Below, one piece after another: positions 24,927 to 34,402 of a stretch of 64,000 nucleotides of DNA. The notes under the pieces were generated by a model. That model ran no database searches. It saw nothing but the letters and a program-made list of their open reading frames with translations, and was not told where the DNA came from. The stretch is from Aliishimia sp963678085 (GTDB lineage: Bacteria > Pseudomonadota > Alphaproteobacteria > Rhodobacterales > Rhodobacteraceae), in assembly GCA_963678085.1 (NCBI GenBank), contig OY782680.1, positions 2,356,001-2,420,000 of the forward strand, in the 5' to 3' direction. A program made the translations under genes and the position numbers. Each line of letters begins with the position of its first letter. The first letter of the stretch is position 1.

Positions 24927-25538
24927 ATGCCCCAAAAATCTCCTGACGCATTTAGAACCATATCTGAGGTTGCCGATTGGTTGGGGGTGCAGCCGCATGT
25001 GTTGCGGTTTTGGGAGTCAAAGTTTTCACATGTCAAACCTGTGAAACGGGCCGGGGGCCGTCGGTATTTCCGCCCGAATGATATGCTGCTTTTGGGGGGC
25101 ATCCAGCAGCTCTTGCATGTGGATGGGATGACCATCAAAGGCGTGCAGAAGATATTGCGGGAAAAAGGGGCGCAACATGTCTCGGCCATGTCAAAACCCT
25201 TTGATGCGGAATTAAATCCGGCCCTCTCAGAAGAACCCAATGAGGCTGACCAGGCGGTCGATACACCAGAGCCCGCTCAAGAAGCAGATGCCGCCCTGCC
25301 CGGCCTATTTGCGAATGCGCCCGAGCCAACAGAACAAGATGCATCGCAGGGTGCAGGCATAGCGATTGATATCCCAGACCCGGACGAGGCCAGCTTTGAG
25401 CTACGCCCATCTGTTCTCACCCATATCGGCCGCACTATCGCAGTGAAATCCACGAGCCCCGACATCTCACCGGATTTGATCCCTCTTATCGGACAGCTTG
25501 CTGCTTTGCGCGATCGTCTCTCAGCCGACCGCGCATGA
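24927..25538 (+). CDS. MerR-family transcriptional regulator
   Basis: 203 aa. The N-terminal MerR winged helix (about 10-75) has FRTISEVADWLGVQPHVLRFWESKF, RRYFRPNDMLLLGGIQQLL and GMTIKGVQKILRE. The rest is acidic and low in complexity (about 95-160) with a short helical C-terminus, so no metal-binding cysteine loop. Encoded directly behind ihfA, an arrangement I recognise from other alphaproteobacteria; target unknown. Confidence 0.88.
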   Translation: MPQKSPDAFRTISEVADWLGVQPHVLRFWESKFSHVKPVKRAGGRRYFRPNDMLLLGGIQQLLHVDGMTIKGVQKILREKGAQHVSAMSKPFDAELNPALSEEPNEADQAVDTPEPAQEADAALPGLFANAPEPTEQDASQGAGIAIDIPDPDEASFELRPSVLTHIGRTIAVKSTSPDISPDLIPLIGQLAALRDRLSADRA

Positions 25539-25614
25539 TACGGCCAAAAGCCTTGGGAAAGAGCTCATTTCCCTCTTGCTTACAAAACTGGATCAGGTAT
25601 GAGGAGCCTCACGT

Positions 25615-25691
25615 CGGGCTATGGCGCAGCCTGGTAGCGCGTCCGTCTGGGGGACGGAAGGTCGCAGGTTCGAGTCCTGCTAGCCCGACCA
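25615..25691 (+). tRNA. tRNA-Pro(GGG)
   Basis: 77 nt with encoded CCA. Acceptor CGGGCTA/TAGCCCG, D-stem GCGC/GCGC, and anticodon stem TCCGT/ACGGA enclosing CTGGGGG, anticodon GGG. The T-arm with TTCGAGT is normal. Confidence 0.97.
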
Positions 25692-25749
25692 TCGCTACCT
25701 TTCCTTGCAACTGGGATAACAGAATGCGCGCAAAGGAAAGCCTCCCACG

Positions 25750-26838
25750 ATGATAGGTGTTCTCCCCGACCGGCAGATCGCAGCAATGTTTGAGCGCTCG
25801 GAGATCAGCGCGCAGCTGCCGCTAGCTGAGGGGCAGATTCAGCCCGCCAGTCTCGATTTACGTCTTGGACATAAGGCCTATCGTGTGCGCGCCTCTTTCT
25901 TGAGCGGACAGACGCATTCCGTGCAAGATCGCCTCAGCGCCATGGTCATGCATGAGGTCGATCTCTCTCAGGGAGCCGTTTTGGAAAAGGGCTGCGTTTA
26001 TCTGGTTCCGCTGATGGAGGCGATTGATCTGCCCAAGGGAATCACGGCCGTCGCCAATGCCAAAAGCTCAACCGGGCGGCTGGATCTGTTGACCCGTACC
26101 ATCACCGATCACGGCACGGAATTTGATCGTATCGCAGAAGGCTACTGTGGCCCGCTCTATGCCGAAATTTGCCCGCGCAGCTTTTCCGTTCTGGTCCGCC
26201 CCGGCATGCGGCTGAACCAAATCCGCTTTCGCAGCGGCTCAGCGGTGCTCACGGATACCGAACTTACCGCTTTGCACGCGGCCTCGCCACTTGTGGACGG
26301 GCCAGCCATGATCCGCGAAGGGCTGGGCTTTTCCGTCGATCTGCGCCCCAAGACCGGCAGCTTGGTGGGCTATCGCGCCAAACCCCATACCGGCGTGATT
26401 GATCTGGACCGCATCGGCCACTATCCCCCGAACGAGTTTTGGGAAGAGATGCATAGCAATACCGGCCAAATCATCCTTGATCCCGGCGCGTTCTATATCC
26501 TGGTCAGCCGTGAAGCGGTGCATATCCCCCCGAGCTTTGCCGCTGAAATGGCCCCGTTCTTGGCGATGGTGGGCGAGTTCCGCGTGCATTACGCTGGCTT
26601 TTTTGATCCCGGCTTTGGCCACGCAAATGCCGGCGGCACCGGCGCGCGCGGCGTGCTCGAAGTGCGCTGCCATGAGGCCCCCTTCGTGCTAGAACACGGC
26701 CAAATCGTCGGCCGCCTGGTCTATGAACGCATGGCCGCAGAGCCCGACACACTCTATGGAACCGGCATAGCCTCAAACTACCAGGGCCAAGGGCTGAAGC
26801 TGTCAAAACACTTCAAATCCAGCCTACCCGCGCCCTAA
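25750..26838 (+). CDS. dcd: 2'-deoxycytidine 5'-triphosphate deaminase, long form
   Basis: 362 aa, about twice the E. coli Dcd length. This is the alphaproteobacterial long form, in which two dUTPase-fold halves are fused. The N-terminal half has QIQPASLDLRLGHKAYRV, VANAKSSTGRLDLLTR and YAEICPRSFSVLVRPGMRLNQIRFR; the C-terminal half repeats the layout (GAFYILVSREAVHIPPSFAAEMAP, GGTGARGVLEVRCHEAPFVLEHGQ). It likely deaminates dCTP towards dUMP supply. 58 bp follow tRNA-Pro. The gene symbol is by family. Confidence 0.88.
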   Translation: MIGVLPDRQIAAMFERSEISAQLPLAEGQIQPASLDLRLGHKAYRVRASFLSGQTHSVQDRLSAMVMHEVDLSQGAVLEKGCVYLVPLMEAIDLPKGITAVANAKSSTGRLDLLTRTITDHGTEFDRIAEGYCGPLYAEICPRSFSVLVRPGMRLNQIRFRSGSAVLTDTELTALHAASPLVDGPAMIREGLGFSVDLRPKTGSLVGYRAKPHTGVIDLDRIGHYPPNEFWEEMHSNTGQIILDPGAFYILVSREAVHIPPSFAAEMAPFLAMVGEFRVHYAGFFDPGFGHANAGGTGARGVLEVRCHEAPFVLEHGQIVGRLVYERMAAEPDTLYGTGIASNYQGQGLKLSKHFKSSLPAP

Positions 26839-27053
26839 AAGCCCGCGACCAACGGTTTCATCGAGGATGAACAGATACAGAGAGATTGCACGTTCCAAGG
26901 TAATCTGTGCGGAAGGGGCGGACATATGCCAGAAGCCTTTGAACAACCGGTTTCGGGCGGAAAACTGAGAGTTTGGTTCGCGCCGCCTGCTTGCTGGAAA
27001 AGACTATGGCATACGGCTATGTTGAAACCGTCATGTTCACTTAGGAAATCGAA
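26839..27053. other. AT-richer non-coding stretch, nothing recognised
   Basis: 215 bp between dcd and the small unknown gene. No ORF of interest, tRNA or hairpin was recognised. Base composition resembles the following gene more than its core neighbours. Confidence 0.4.
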
Positions 27054-27389
27054 ATGTCCGAGCCCCCAAACGATAGTACGCTTTTGGATTATCTAAGGAT
27101 TGCGGAGAAGCGACCCGGTATGTATTTTGGATCCTACAATGTTGATCATGTAAGGCGACATCTTGATGGGTGGCGAGCCCATAAGCGCGTACATAGTGAC
27201 GATGATGCTTTTGCCGACTTCTTTTTCGAGAATTTCCACTCATACGTTCAAGCTTACTATCAAGACAACCGCACTTTCGGCTGGAACGGTTTGATCCGAG
27301 AAAACACGCAGACTGAAGAAGACGGCTTCAAAGCATTCATGTCGCTTCTTGAGCAATTCGCGATGAGTTTCGCCTCAGGGCGAAATTGA
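27054..27389 (+). CDS. small unknown protein with N-terminal RPGMYFG motif
   Basis: 111 aa, no named family I can assign. LRIAEKRPGMYFGSYNVDHVRRHLDGWRAHK at about 12-41 and the downstream WNGLIRENTQTEEDGFKAFMSLLEQF form a pattern (RPGMY-G, a GW/GY helix, a W-I-N-E-F tail). I associate it with short orphan proteins found near toxin or immunity loci, but that is an impression, not a match. It is visibly lower in GC than its neighbours and stands alone between dcd and scpB, which suggests acquired DNA. Cytoplasmic, no signal peptide. Confidence 0.6.
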   Translation: MSEPPNDSTLLDYLRIAEKRPGMYFGSYNVDHVRRHLDGWRAHKRVHSDDDAFADFFFENFHSYVQAYYQDNRTFGWNGLIRENTQTEEDGFKAFMSLLEQFAMSFASGRN

Positions 27390-27556
27390 ACCCATTCTTC
27401 TTTCAACCCGGATATTCGCTGTTCTGCGGCAAATAGGTAGTTTGGGCTCGAAGCCGCCATTCTCACGACCGACCTACTTGATGTTAGCGGATGCGGCAAT
27501 TGTGGTAAATCCCTAGAAATTTTCCGGTCACCTACTTTTCTGAAACCCTCAAGGGA

Positions 27557-28183
27557 TCAGGCCTTAAACAGGTCCTCTTGCGCAGAGGCATCGCTTTGCT
27601 CGTCAGGGCTCTCTGGCGGTGGGCGGTTTTCCAGTAGGCCCGCTGCGCGCAGCTCTTGTAGGCCCGGTAGATCGCGCGTGGTTTCTAGGCCGAAATGGTC
27701 CAAGAAGGCGGGTGTGACCACGAATGTTACGGGGCGGCCCGGCGTCATTTTTCTGCGGCCAAAGCGGATCCAATCCATTTCGATCAACTGCTCAATCGTG
27801 CCGCGGCTCACGGAGACGCCCCGGATCTCTTCGATCTCGGCGCGGGTGACCGGCTGATGATAGGCGATGATCGCCAAGGTTTCCGTAGCCGCGCGGCTCA
27901 GCTTGCGCAGCTCCACCGTCTCGCGTTCCATCAAATACCTAAGATCGGGGGCTGTGCGCATTGCCCAAGCCTCCCCCACACGCACGAGCTGCACGCCGCG
28001 CCCGGTATATCGGCTTTTGAGCGAAAGCAGCGCGGCGCGGGCATCACAGCCATGGGGCATACGTGCATGCAGATCGGCGAGCGAGACCGGCGCGGCGCTG
28101 GCAAAGAGGATTGCCTCAACCATGCGTTCTTGCTCTGCCAAGGGCGGGGCGGGAAAAAGGCTTGGGTCGTTATTCTCAGTCAC
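27557..28183 (-). CDS. scpB: condensin subunit ScpB
   Basis: 208 aa kleisin-interacting protein of the SMC-ScpAB chromosome condensation complex. Two winged-helix domains: EQERMVEAILFASAAPVSLADL at about 17-38, and LSRAATETLAIIAYHQPVTRAEIEEIRGVSVSRGTI at about 94-129, the most conserved block. It starts with GTG 28183. Only 3 bp separate it from scpA. Confidence 0.93.
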   Translation of the reverse strand: MTENNDPSLFPAPPLAEQERMVEAILFASAAPVSLADLHARMPHGCDARAALLSLKSRYTGRGVQLVRVGEAWAMRTAPDLRYLMERETVELRKLSRAATETLAIIAYHQPVTRAEIEEIRGVSVSRGTIEQLIEMDWIRFGRRKMTPGRPVTFVVTPAFLDHFGLETTRDLPGLQELRAAGLLENRPPPESPDEQSDASAQEDLFKA

Positions 28184-28186
28184 GCT

Positions 28187-28960
28187 CTAATGTGTCCGTT
28201 GAATTTCTATCGGGGCAAAGCTCTCGGTCTGGCGGATCGACAATTTGCCCTCTTTCACCAATTCAAGCGCAGCAGCGAATGTCGCCGCCGTGGCAGAGCG
28301 CCGTTTCACCGGATCCTCCCCCCAACCGGCAGGGAGAAAGCGCGCGATGTCAGACCAGCTCCCGGCAAAGCCAATCATGGTGCGCAAATGCTCCAGCGCT
28401 TGCTCCATGGTAAAGACGGAATCGCGATCCATGACAAAGGGGCGAAACTCATCCTTGGTACGCACCCGCGTATAGGCCTGCATCAAATCGAGCAATGACG
28501 CCGTATAGGTCACTTTACGCACGCGCGCGACGTTCTCGGTTTCGCCCCGCGCAAAGAAATCCCGCCCCAGCTGATCGCGCCCCATGAGCCTTGCTGCGCA
28601 GCTGCGCATGGCCTGCAAACGCTCTAGCTGAAAGGCAAGATGGGCCGCAAGCTCTTCTCCGCTGGGGCCGTCATCCTGGGGATCGGGGGGCAAAAGCAGG
28701 CGGGATTTGAGAAAGGTGAGCCAAGCCGCCATCACCAGATAATCCGCCGCCAATTCAAGGCGCAGCGCTTTGGCGCGCTCCACAAAGGCCAGATATTGGC
28801 GGGCAAGCTGCAAGATTGAGATTTTCAGCAAATCTACCTTTTGCGTGCGCCCCAGGGTGAGCAGCACATCTAGCGGCCCTTCGAACCCATCGACATCAAC
28901 GATCAGCGCCTCTGCCGTCAGACGATCCTGAACAGAAAGCGCATCTGGTTCAGCCGGCAT
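28187..28960 (-). CDS. scpA: condensin kleisin subunit ScpA
   Basis: 257 aa kleisin bridging SMC heads. The family start FEGPLDVLLTLGRTQKVDLLKISILQLARQYL is at about 28-59 and DYLVMAAWLTFLKSRLLLP at about 74-92. ATG 28960 with a GGTGG Shine-Dalgarno overlaps the nagZ stop by 11 bp; a TTG-initiated frame reaches 28975. Part of the minus-strand run dgt-argS-SPOR-nagZ-scpA-scpB. Confidence 0.93.
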   Translation of the reverse strand: MPAEPDALSVQDRLTAEALIVDVDGFEGPLDVLLTLGRTQKVDLLKISILQLARQYLAFVERAKALRLELAADYLVMAAWLTFLKSRLLLPPDPQDDGPSGEELAAHLAFQLERLQAMRSCAARLMGRDQLGRDFFARGETENVARVRKVTYTASLLDLMQAYTRVRTKDEFRPFVMDRDSVFTMEQALEHLRTMIGFAGSWSDIARFLPAGWGEDPVKRRSATAATFAAALELVKEGKLSIRQTESFAPIEIQRTH

Positions 28961-29960
28961 AAACGCTGCCACCAAGAATGCGGCTCAGCTCGGCTTCCGC
29001 AGCCACAACATCAAGAGGCGCCAAAGGAACCCGCTGCGCTAGGGCCTCCTCCGCCCGGCGCTGCGCCGCTTCGCTCATTTCGCCGCACGCCTCGGCCACC
29101 TCTGCGCGCTCTTTAAAGGTGTCATTGCAATGCAAAACCACATCACAGCCCGCTTGCAATGCAGATGTTGAGAGCGCACCAAGGCTTCCCTGCAAAGCGC
29201 CCATGGAGATATCATCACTCATCAAAATCCCATCAAAACCAATGCCTTGCCGGATCTCCTGGATCACGGCTTCTGACAGGGTTGCGGGCGCGCTATCCAG
29301 CGCCTCATAGACGATATGGGCGGTCATGGCGAGCGGTGCGGTATTAAGCGCGCGGAATGGAGCGAAATCTGTCTCTCTAAGCGCCTGCAAAGAGGCCGTG
29401 ACACGCGGCAGATCCAGATGGGAATCTTGCGCGGCGCGCCCATGGCCGGGGATATGTTTGATCACCGGCAAAACCCCCTGCGCCATATGCCCTTGCAAAG
29501 CCGCTCGGCCGATCTCTGTCACCTTGTCGGGGCTGCGTGCAAAGCAGCGATCTTTCAGAAACGGGTGCGTCTCTTCGCAAAATACATCCAAAGTCGGGGC
29601 GCAATTGCTGTCAATCCCGAGCGCGCGGAGCTCATGGGCAATCAGCGCATAACGCAGATACATGCTGCGCGCCGCCCCTGCCCCTGCCCGCTGCACTTGG
29701 TCAAGGGGCGGATGCCAGCGCCGCCAATGGGGGGCACCAAGACGTTGAACACGCCCGCCCTCTTGGTCAATCGTGATCAGGCAATTATGGCCCGCCGCTT
29801 CGCGCAGCTCTTGGCACAAAGCATAAACGCCATCTGGGTCAGTGACATGGCGCGCGAACAGGATAAAGCCAAAGGGGCGCACATCTTGAAACAGACGCTT
29901 TTCATCGGTGCTGAGCCGAGGGCCATCACATGAGAGAATGCACGCCCCAAAGTGGCTCAT
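28950..29960 (-). CDS. nagZ: beta-N-acetylhexosaminidase NagZ
   Basis: 336 aa family GH3 enzyme that removes GlcNAc from muropeptides during cell-wall recycling in the cytoplasm. It has LITIDQEGGRVQRL, the active-site loop VIKHIPGHGRAAQDSHLDLP (His acid/base in PGHG) and the nucleophile region GILMSDDISMGAL. ATG 29960 overlaps the stop of the SPOR gene as ATGA, so the two are coupled, consistent with shared peptidoglycan work. Confidence 0.93.
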   Translation of the reverse strand: MSHFGACILSCDGPRLSTDEKRLFQDVRPFGFILFARHVTDPDGVYALCQELREAAGHNCLITIDQEGGRVQRLGAPHWRRWHPPLDQVQRAGAGAARSMYLRYALIAHELRALGIDSNCAPTLDVFCEETHPFLKDRCFARSPDKVTEIGRAALQGHMAQGVLPVIKHIPGHGRAAQDSHLDLPRVTASLQALRETDFAPFRALNTAPLAMTAHIVYEALDSAPATLSEAVIQEIRQGIGFDGILMSDDISMGALQGSLGALSTSALQAGCDVVLHCNDTFKERAEVAEACGEMSEAAQRRAEEALAQRVPLAPLDVVAAEAELSRILGGSVYAG

Positions 29961-30907
29961 CGCGTGACCACCGGAATGCACTCGGCCCCCACCGCCTGCA
30001 AGGTTGCGCAGAATTGACGGGCCTGCGAAAGATCAGCAAAGCCTTTGGCACGCAGACGATAAAAGATTTTCCCACCGGAGCTGGCCTTTTGCACCACGCG
30101 GCTTTTGTCCTGCATCAATGCAGAAAAGCGCCCGGTAAAACGCCCCCATTCTTGCCGGGCGACCTCAGCGCTATCATATGCGCCAAGCTGCACCAAACGC
30201 GTGCCCGCAGGCAGGGGCATCATATCCAGATCATCCGCAGGGCGCAAAGCCGCAGCGACCGAGTTTGAAAATCCAGCCGGGCGCGGCTTTGGGCGCATGG
30301 AGCTTAGCACGCCTTGAGCCTGATTGGGCGCGTCAAGATCCGCGCGCACCTCGTCCAAGGGAACCACACCGCGCGTGACATCATCGATCAGGCTTGCCAC
30401 TGACCCTGTCCGGGCAGCCTCTGCCAGTGCTTCGGAGGAGATTTCATTGCTGACAGGGCGGCTCAGCTGCATCTGCCCTTGCGCGATTTGTGCCTCGATC
30501 GCCTGTTGCACCGTTGCAACATCTTGGGCAGTCAGCGGCACATCTTCTTCGGTCAACTCAACCGGTTGGGGTGCTAGGATCAGGCGATTGGCTGGGTCTA
30601 CCTCGCCCCGATCAGAGGCCACCGCATTGACGGCAAGCCCTTGATGCTCGGCCAACTGCCCCTCTGGATCGTCCGGCTGCACCCGCATCTCACCTTGAAT
30701 GGCCCGCACAACTGGGATGTCCGTAACGTCCCGCATCATCAGCTTATAGCCCCAAACAAACACGCCAGCGATCAACCCTAACGAGAACAGCGTCGCAAGC
30801 AGATTAGCGAGCCAAGAAAAGGACTTGACCCGCGCTTGTGAAGCATCACTTGAAGGGCTTTGAAAGCCAGGATCCGCGCCAAATTCGGCGTAGGTCTCAT
30901 ATGTCAT
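29957..30907 (-). CDS. SPOR-domain membrane protein
   Basis: 316 aa. One membrane helix (about 41-60, LLATLFSLGLIAGVFVWGYK) follows a short cytoplasmic N-terminus, then comes a long low-complexity periplasmic linker and a C-terminal SPOR domain (about 240-315: GTRLVQLGAYDSAEVARQEWGRF and YRLRAKGFADLSQARQFC). SPOR domains bind denuded peptidoglycan at division sites. ATG 30907 is chosen over longer frames. Coupled to nagZ. Confidence 0.9.
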   Translation of the reverse strand: MTYETYAEFGADPGFQSPSSDASQARVKSFSWLANLLATLFSLGLIAGVFVWGYKLMMRDVTDIPVVRAIQGEMRVQPDDPEGQLAEHQGLAVNAVASDRGEVDPANRLILAPQPVELTEEDVPLTAQDVATVQQAIEAQIAQGQMQLSRPVSNEISSEALAEAARTGSVASLIDDVTRGVVPLDEVRADLDAPNQAQGVLSSMRPKPRPAGFSNSVAAALRPADDLDMMPLPAGTRLVQLGAYDSAEVARQEWGRFTGRFSALMQDKSRVVQKASSGGKIFYRLRAKGFADLSQARQFCATLQAVGAECIPVVTR

Positions 30908-30993
30908 TTTGCCTCGCATTCCGACGCTCGCCAAAGACGCGCCCCGGTATATCTTTGTTCTTGACTGCTCGGCCTACTTTGGTGCGTGTTTTA

Positions 30994-32739
30994 TCACCGC
31001 ATCTCTTGCGCAGGCTCTACGCCCAAAATACCAAGACCATTCGAAATTACAACGGCTGTGGCGCGCGCGAGCGCAATTTTTGCTTGCGAAGCCTCTGGCG
31101 TCTCTTGCAAAAAGCGAATCTGTGGCACGTCTTTGCCACGATGCCAATGCGCGTGAAATTCCGATGCCAGATCATAAAGGTAAAACGCAATGCGGTGCGG
31201 CTCATTGGCCTCAGCGGCGGTGCTGACCAGGCGGGGCCATTCGGCCAATTTGCGGATCAAGGCGAGTTCCCCGGCATCACTCAACGCGCTCAGATCTAGC
31301 TGGGCAAGCGCTGCATCTTGGGGAATCTCCCACTCTTTTTCAGCGGCCAAGCGCATCACAGAGCACACCCGCGCATGTGCATATTGCACGTAAAACACCG
31401 GGTTCTCTTTGGATTGCGCCAGCGCTGCATCCAGATCAAAATCGAACATGGCGTCATTTTTGCGCGTGAGCATCATAAAGCGCGTCACATCGCGCCCAAC
31501 GACATCCACCACATCCCGCAGGGTCACAAAGGTGCCTGCCCGTTTGGACATCTTGAACTCTTGCCCATTCTTATACAGCTTCACGAGCTGCGTGAGCTTG
31601 ATATCCAGCGGCGTCTTGCCATCAGAGAGCGCCGAGACCGCAGCCTTCATCCGCTTGACATAGCCGCCATGATCGGCGCCAAACACGTCAATCAGTTGAT
31701 CAAAACCGCGCTGCACCTTGTCAAAGTGATAGGCGATGTCGGGCGCGAAATAGGTCCAAGAGCCGTCCGATTTCATCACAGGGCGATCCACATCATCGCC
31801 ATGCTCGGTGGATTTGAACAGCGTTTGCTCGCGTGGTTCCCAATCTTCGGGTTTTTTGCCTTTGGGCGGCTCTAGAACGCCCTCATAGATCAGCCCCTTA
31901 TCGCGCAGATCTTTTAGCGCGGCCTCAATCCGGCCCGTGCCATAGAGCGATTTTTCCGAGTAAAACACATCCATCGCAACGCCAAGCGCAGCCAGATCTT
32001 CACGGATCAGATCCATCATCTTTTCGGTCGCAAATTCGCGCACGTCAGTCAGCCAAAGCTGCTCGCCCTTATCTATATATGCATCGCCAACCTTGTCTTT
32101 TAGCGCCGCGCCCACAGGGATCAGATAATCGCCCGGATAGGTGCCATCCTCAAAGGCCACGGCCTGGCCATGGGCCTCAAGATAGCGCAGATAGACCGAG
32201 CGGGCGAGCACATCGACCTGCGCGCCGCCATCATTAATGTAATATTCGCGTGTGACCTCCCAGCCCGCAAATTCAAGCAAACTAGCCAAAGCATCCCCGA
32301 AGACAGCACCGCGCGTATGGCCCACATGCAGCGGCCCGGTCGGATTGGCCGAGACATATTCCACATTGACGCGCTTGCCCTGGCCTTGACCATTGCGCCC
32401 GAACTGCCCCGCTTGCGAGAGCACCTGCGCAACCACACCCTGCCAAACGGACATATCCAGGCGCAGGTTCAAAAATCCCGGCCCGGCCACCTCGGCGCTG
32501 GAAATGCGCGCATCTTTTTCCAGCTCTGCGGCCAAAAGCTGCGCAATATCACGCGGCTTCATCTTGGCCGACTTTGCCAGAACCATCGCCGCATTTGTCG
32601 CCATATCCCCATGTGCCGGATCACGCGGCGGCTCGACAGTCACGTTTTTGGTCTCAAGATCACCCGGCAGCGCATCCGCGCTTTGCAAGCTCGCCAAAGC
32701 CGCCAGCACAGCGCCGCGCATATCCGCAAAGAGGTTCAT
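30994..32739 (-). CDS. argS: arginyl-tRNA synthetase
   Basis: 581 aa class I synthetase charging tRNA-Arg. The HIGH motif appears as HVGHTRGAVFGDAL (about 133-146) and KMSKS as KMSKRAGTF (about 395-403). The C-terminal anticodon-binding DALR domain ends GLGILGVEPAQEMR. Length is normal. It lies between dgt and the SPOR gene. Confidence 0.97.
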   Translation of the reverse strand: MNLFADMRGAVLAALASLQSADALPGDLETKNVTVEPPRDPAHGDMATNAAMVLAKSAKMKPRDIAQLLAAELEKDARISSAEVAGPGFLNLRLDMSVWQGVVAQVLSQAGQFGRNGQGQGKRVNVEYVSANPTGPLHVGHTRGAVFGDALASLLEFAGWEVTREYYINDGGAQVDVLARSVYLRYLEAHGQAVAFEDGTYPGDYLIPVGAALKDKVGDAYIDKGEQLWLTDVREFATEKMMDLIREDLAALGVAMDVFYSEKSLYGTGRIEAALKDLRDKGLIYEGVLEPPKGKKPEDWEPREQTLFKSTEHGDDVDRPVMKSDGSWTYFAPDIAYHFDKVQRGFDQLIDVFGADHGGYVKRMKAAVSALSDGKTPLDIKLTQLVKLYKNGQEFKMSKRAGTFVTLRDVVDVVGRDVTRFMMLTRKNDAMFDFDLDAALAQSKENPVFYVQYAHARVCSVMRLAAEKEWEIPQDAALAQLDLSALSDAGELALIRKLAEWPRLVSTAAEANEPHRIAFYLYDLASEFHAHWHRGKDVPQIRFLQETPEASQAKIALARATAVVISNGLGILGVEPAQEMR

Positions 32740-32796
32740 CTGCCTATTCCTTTCAAATTCCCGCTGTCTCTAGCAGGATTGCCCTTTTGTGCAAGT

Positions 32797-33945
32797 TTAT
32801 AGCGGGCCGAAATGACGCTCATATTCTTGCAAGGCAAAGCGGTCAGTCATGCCGGAAATATAGTCTGACACGATCCGCGCCCGCAGCACCCTATCCCCCT
32901 GCACCTCTGCGATATCTTCTTGCCAATCTTGCGGCAAAAGGTTCGTGCTATCGAGCAGCAAAGGAAAGAGCGCCTCAACCACCTTTGCATATTTGACCCG
33001 CTTTTCCATCACAACCGGAGCGCGGTACATGCGTGCGAATAAAAAGCTGCGAATTTGCCGTAAATCCGCCCAAACCGCATCTGTGAAAGCCACCACTGGT
33101 TTGCCATAGGCACGAATTTCTTCAACCGAGCCCGCGCCACTGTCTATAAGCAACATACGAGAGCGGGAAATCACATCGCTCACCATGACCCCAAAAACAC
33201 GCCTAAGCGCCTCATGCCGCCGACGCAAGCGCTCAAGATCTGGAAAGGCTTGGTCTACATCGCGGTAGGCCTCGTCGATGATAGGCAGGCCCGCAATATC
33301 CTCATCGGTGAAAAGCCCGGCGCGAAGCCCATCTTGCAAATCATGATGGGTATAGGCGATATCATCGGACAACGCGGCCACCTGCGCCTCTGCCCCGGCA
33401 TGACTGGAAAGTTCTAAATCATGGCGCGCATTATAGTCGGCCAACGCAAAAGGAATATCGCCTGTGACTGGTCCATTATGCTTGGCAATGCCCTCAAGGC
33501 TCTCCCAGGTGAGGTTCAGCCCATCAAACTGCGCGTAATGCCGCTCGAGCGACGTGACAAGCTTGATCGCCTGGGCATTGTGATCAAAACCGCCATAGGG
33601 CCGCATCACCTTATGCAGCGCATCCTCGCCGGTATGACCAAAGGGCGTGTGCCCCAGATCATGCGCCAGCGCCACCGCCTCGGTCAGCTCGCTGTTAAGA
33701 CCAAGCGCCCCGGCAATGGTGCGCGCCACCTGCGCAACTTCGATCGTGTGGGTCAGGCGGGTGCGATAGGCATCCCCCTCATGTTCCACAAAAACCTGCG
33801 TCTTATGCTTGAGACGGCGAAACGCATTGGAGTGAATGATCCGGTCACGATCCCGTTGAAAGCAAGAGCGATGCGCGCTTTCTTCCTCTGGATAAAGCCG
33901 CCCCCGGCTCTGATTTGGAAATGTTGCAAAATCCGCCTGCCCCAT
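32797..33945 (-). CDS. dgt: deoxyguanosinetriphosphate triphosphohydrolase-like protein
   Basis: 382 aa HD-domain dNTPase. It has RDRDRIIHSNAFRRLKHKTQVF, the metal-binding HD pair in ALAHDLGHTPFGHTGEDAL (about 95-113) and DDIAYTHHDLQDGLRAG (about 190-206). This is the shorter Dgt-like type common in alphaproteobacteria, usually beside argS and an erpA-type gene as here. It starts with ATG 33945, divergent from the A-type carrier gene. Confidence 0.93.
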   Translation of the reverse strand: MGQADFATFPNQSRGRLYPEEESAHRSCFQRDRDRIIHSNAFRRLKHKTQVFVEHEGDAYRTRLTHTIEVAQVARTIAGALGLNSELTEAVALAHDLGHTPFGHTGEDALHKVMRPYGGFDHNAQAIKLVTSLERHYAQFDGLNLTWESLEGIAKHNGPVTGDIPFALADYNARHDLELSSHAGAEAQVAALSDDIAYTHHDLQDGLRAGLFTDEDIAGLPIIDEAYRDVDQAFPDLERLRRRHEALRRVFGVMVSDVISRSRMLLIDSGAGSVEEIRAYGKPVVAFTDAVWADLRQIRSFLFARMYRAPVVMEKRVKYAKVVEALFPLLLDSTNLLPQDWQEDIAEVQGDRVLRARIVSDYISGMTDRFALQEYERHFGPL

Positions 33946-34039
33946 GCACTCCCCCTGCCCGCGTCCTTGTCGCGCCTTCGTGTCCTGCTTATATAAGTCG
34001 CAATGATTGTGGAACCCCAGTGAACCTTAGGTGAGTGCG

Positions 34040-34363
34040 ATGAATCTGCCCCCATCCGTGACCCCCCGCGCCTTTGAGCGCCTCTCAGAGATCGGTGCCG
34101 CCGCGGAGGGTAAGGCCCTGCGCGTCGCGGTCGAGGGCGGCGGCTGCTCGGGCTTTCAATATGAGATCGCGCTAGACACGGCACGGGACGACGATCTGGT
34201 GCTTGAGGGCCAAGGGGAAAAGGTGCTGATCGACGCGGTCTCCCTGCCCTTTCTGACCGGCGCGGTGATTGATTTCACCGAAGAGCTGATCGGCGCGCGC
34301 TTTGTGATAGATAACCCAAACGCGACCTCCTCCTGTGGGTGCGGGACGTCCTTTTCGATGTAG
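34040..34363 (+). CDS. erpA: A-type iron-sulfur carrier (ErpA/IscA family)
   Basis: 107 aa HesB-like Fe-S cluster carrier. The three ligands are present: Cys in GGGCSGFQYEI and the pair in SSCGCGTSF at the end. ATG 34040 with AGGTG upstream is preferred over GTG 34031. Divergent from dgt. ErpA rather than IscA is inferred from the isolated location away from any isc or suf operon; the symbol is tentative. Confidence 0.88.
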   Translation: MNLPPSVTPRAFERLSEIGAAAEGKALRVAVEGGGCSGFQYEIALDTARDDDLVLEGQGEKVLIDAVSLPFLTGAVIDFTEELIGARFVIDNPNATSSCGCGTSFSM

Positions 34364-34402
34364 CGCGTCGGCCCCTACTGATCGCGACAAAAGGAGCCTC
34401 GC

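Noticed and set aside
27695..28498. 267-aa plus-strand frame opposite scpB/scpA
   Set aside because: Covers two conserved minus-strand genes and their junction; no family resemblance.
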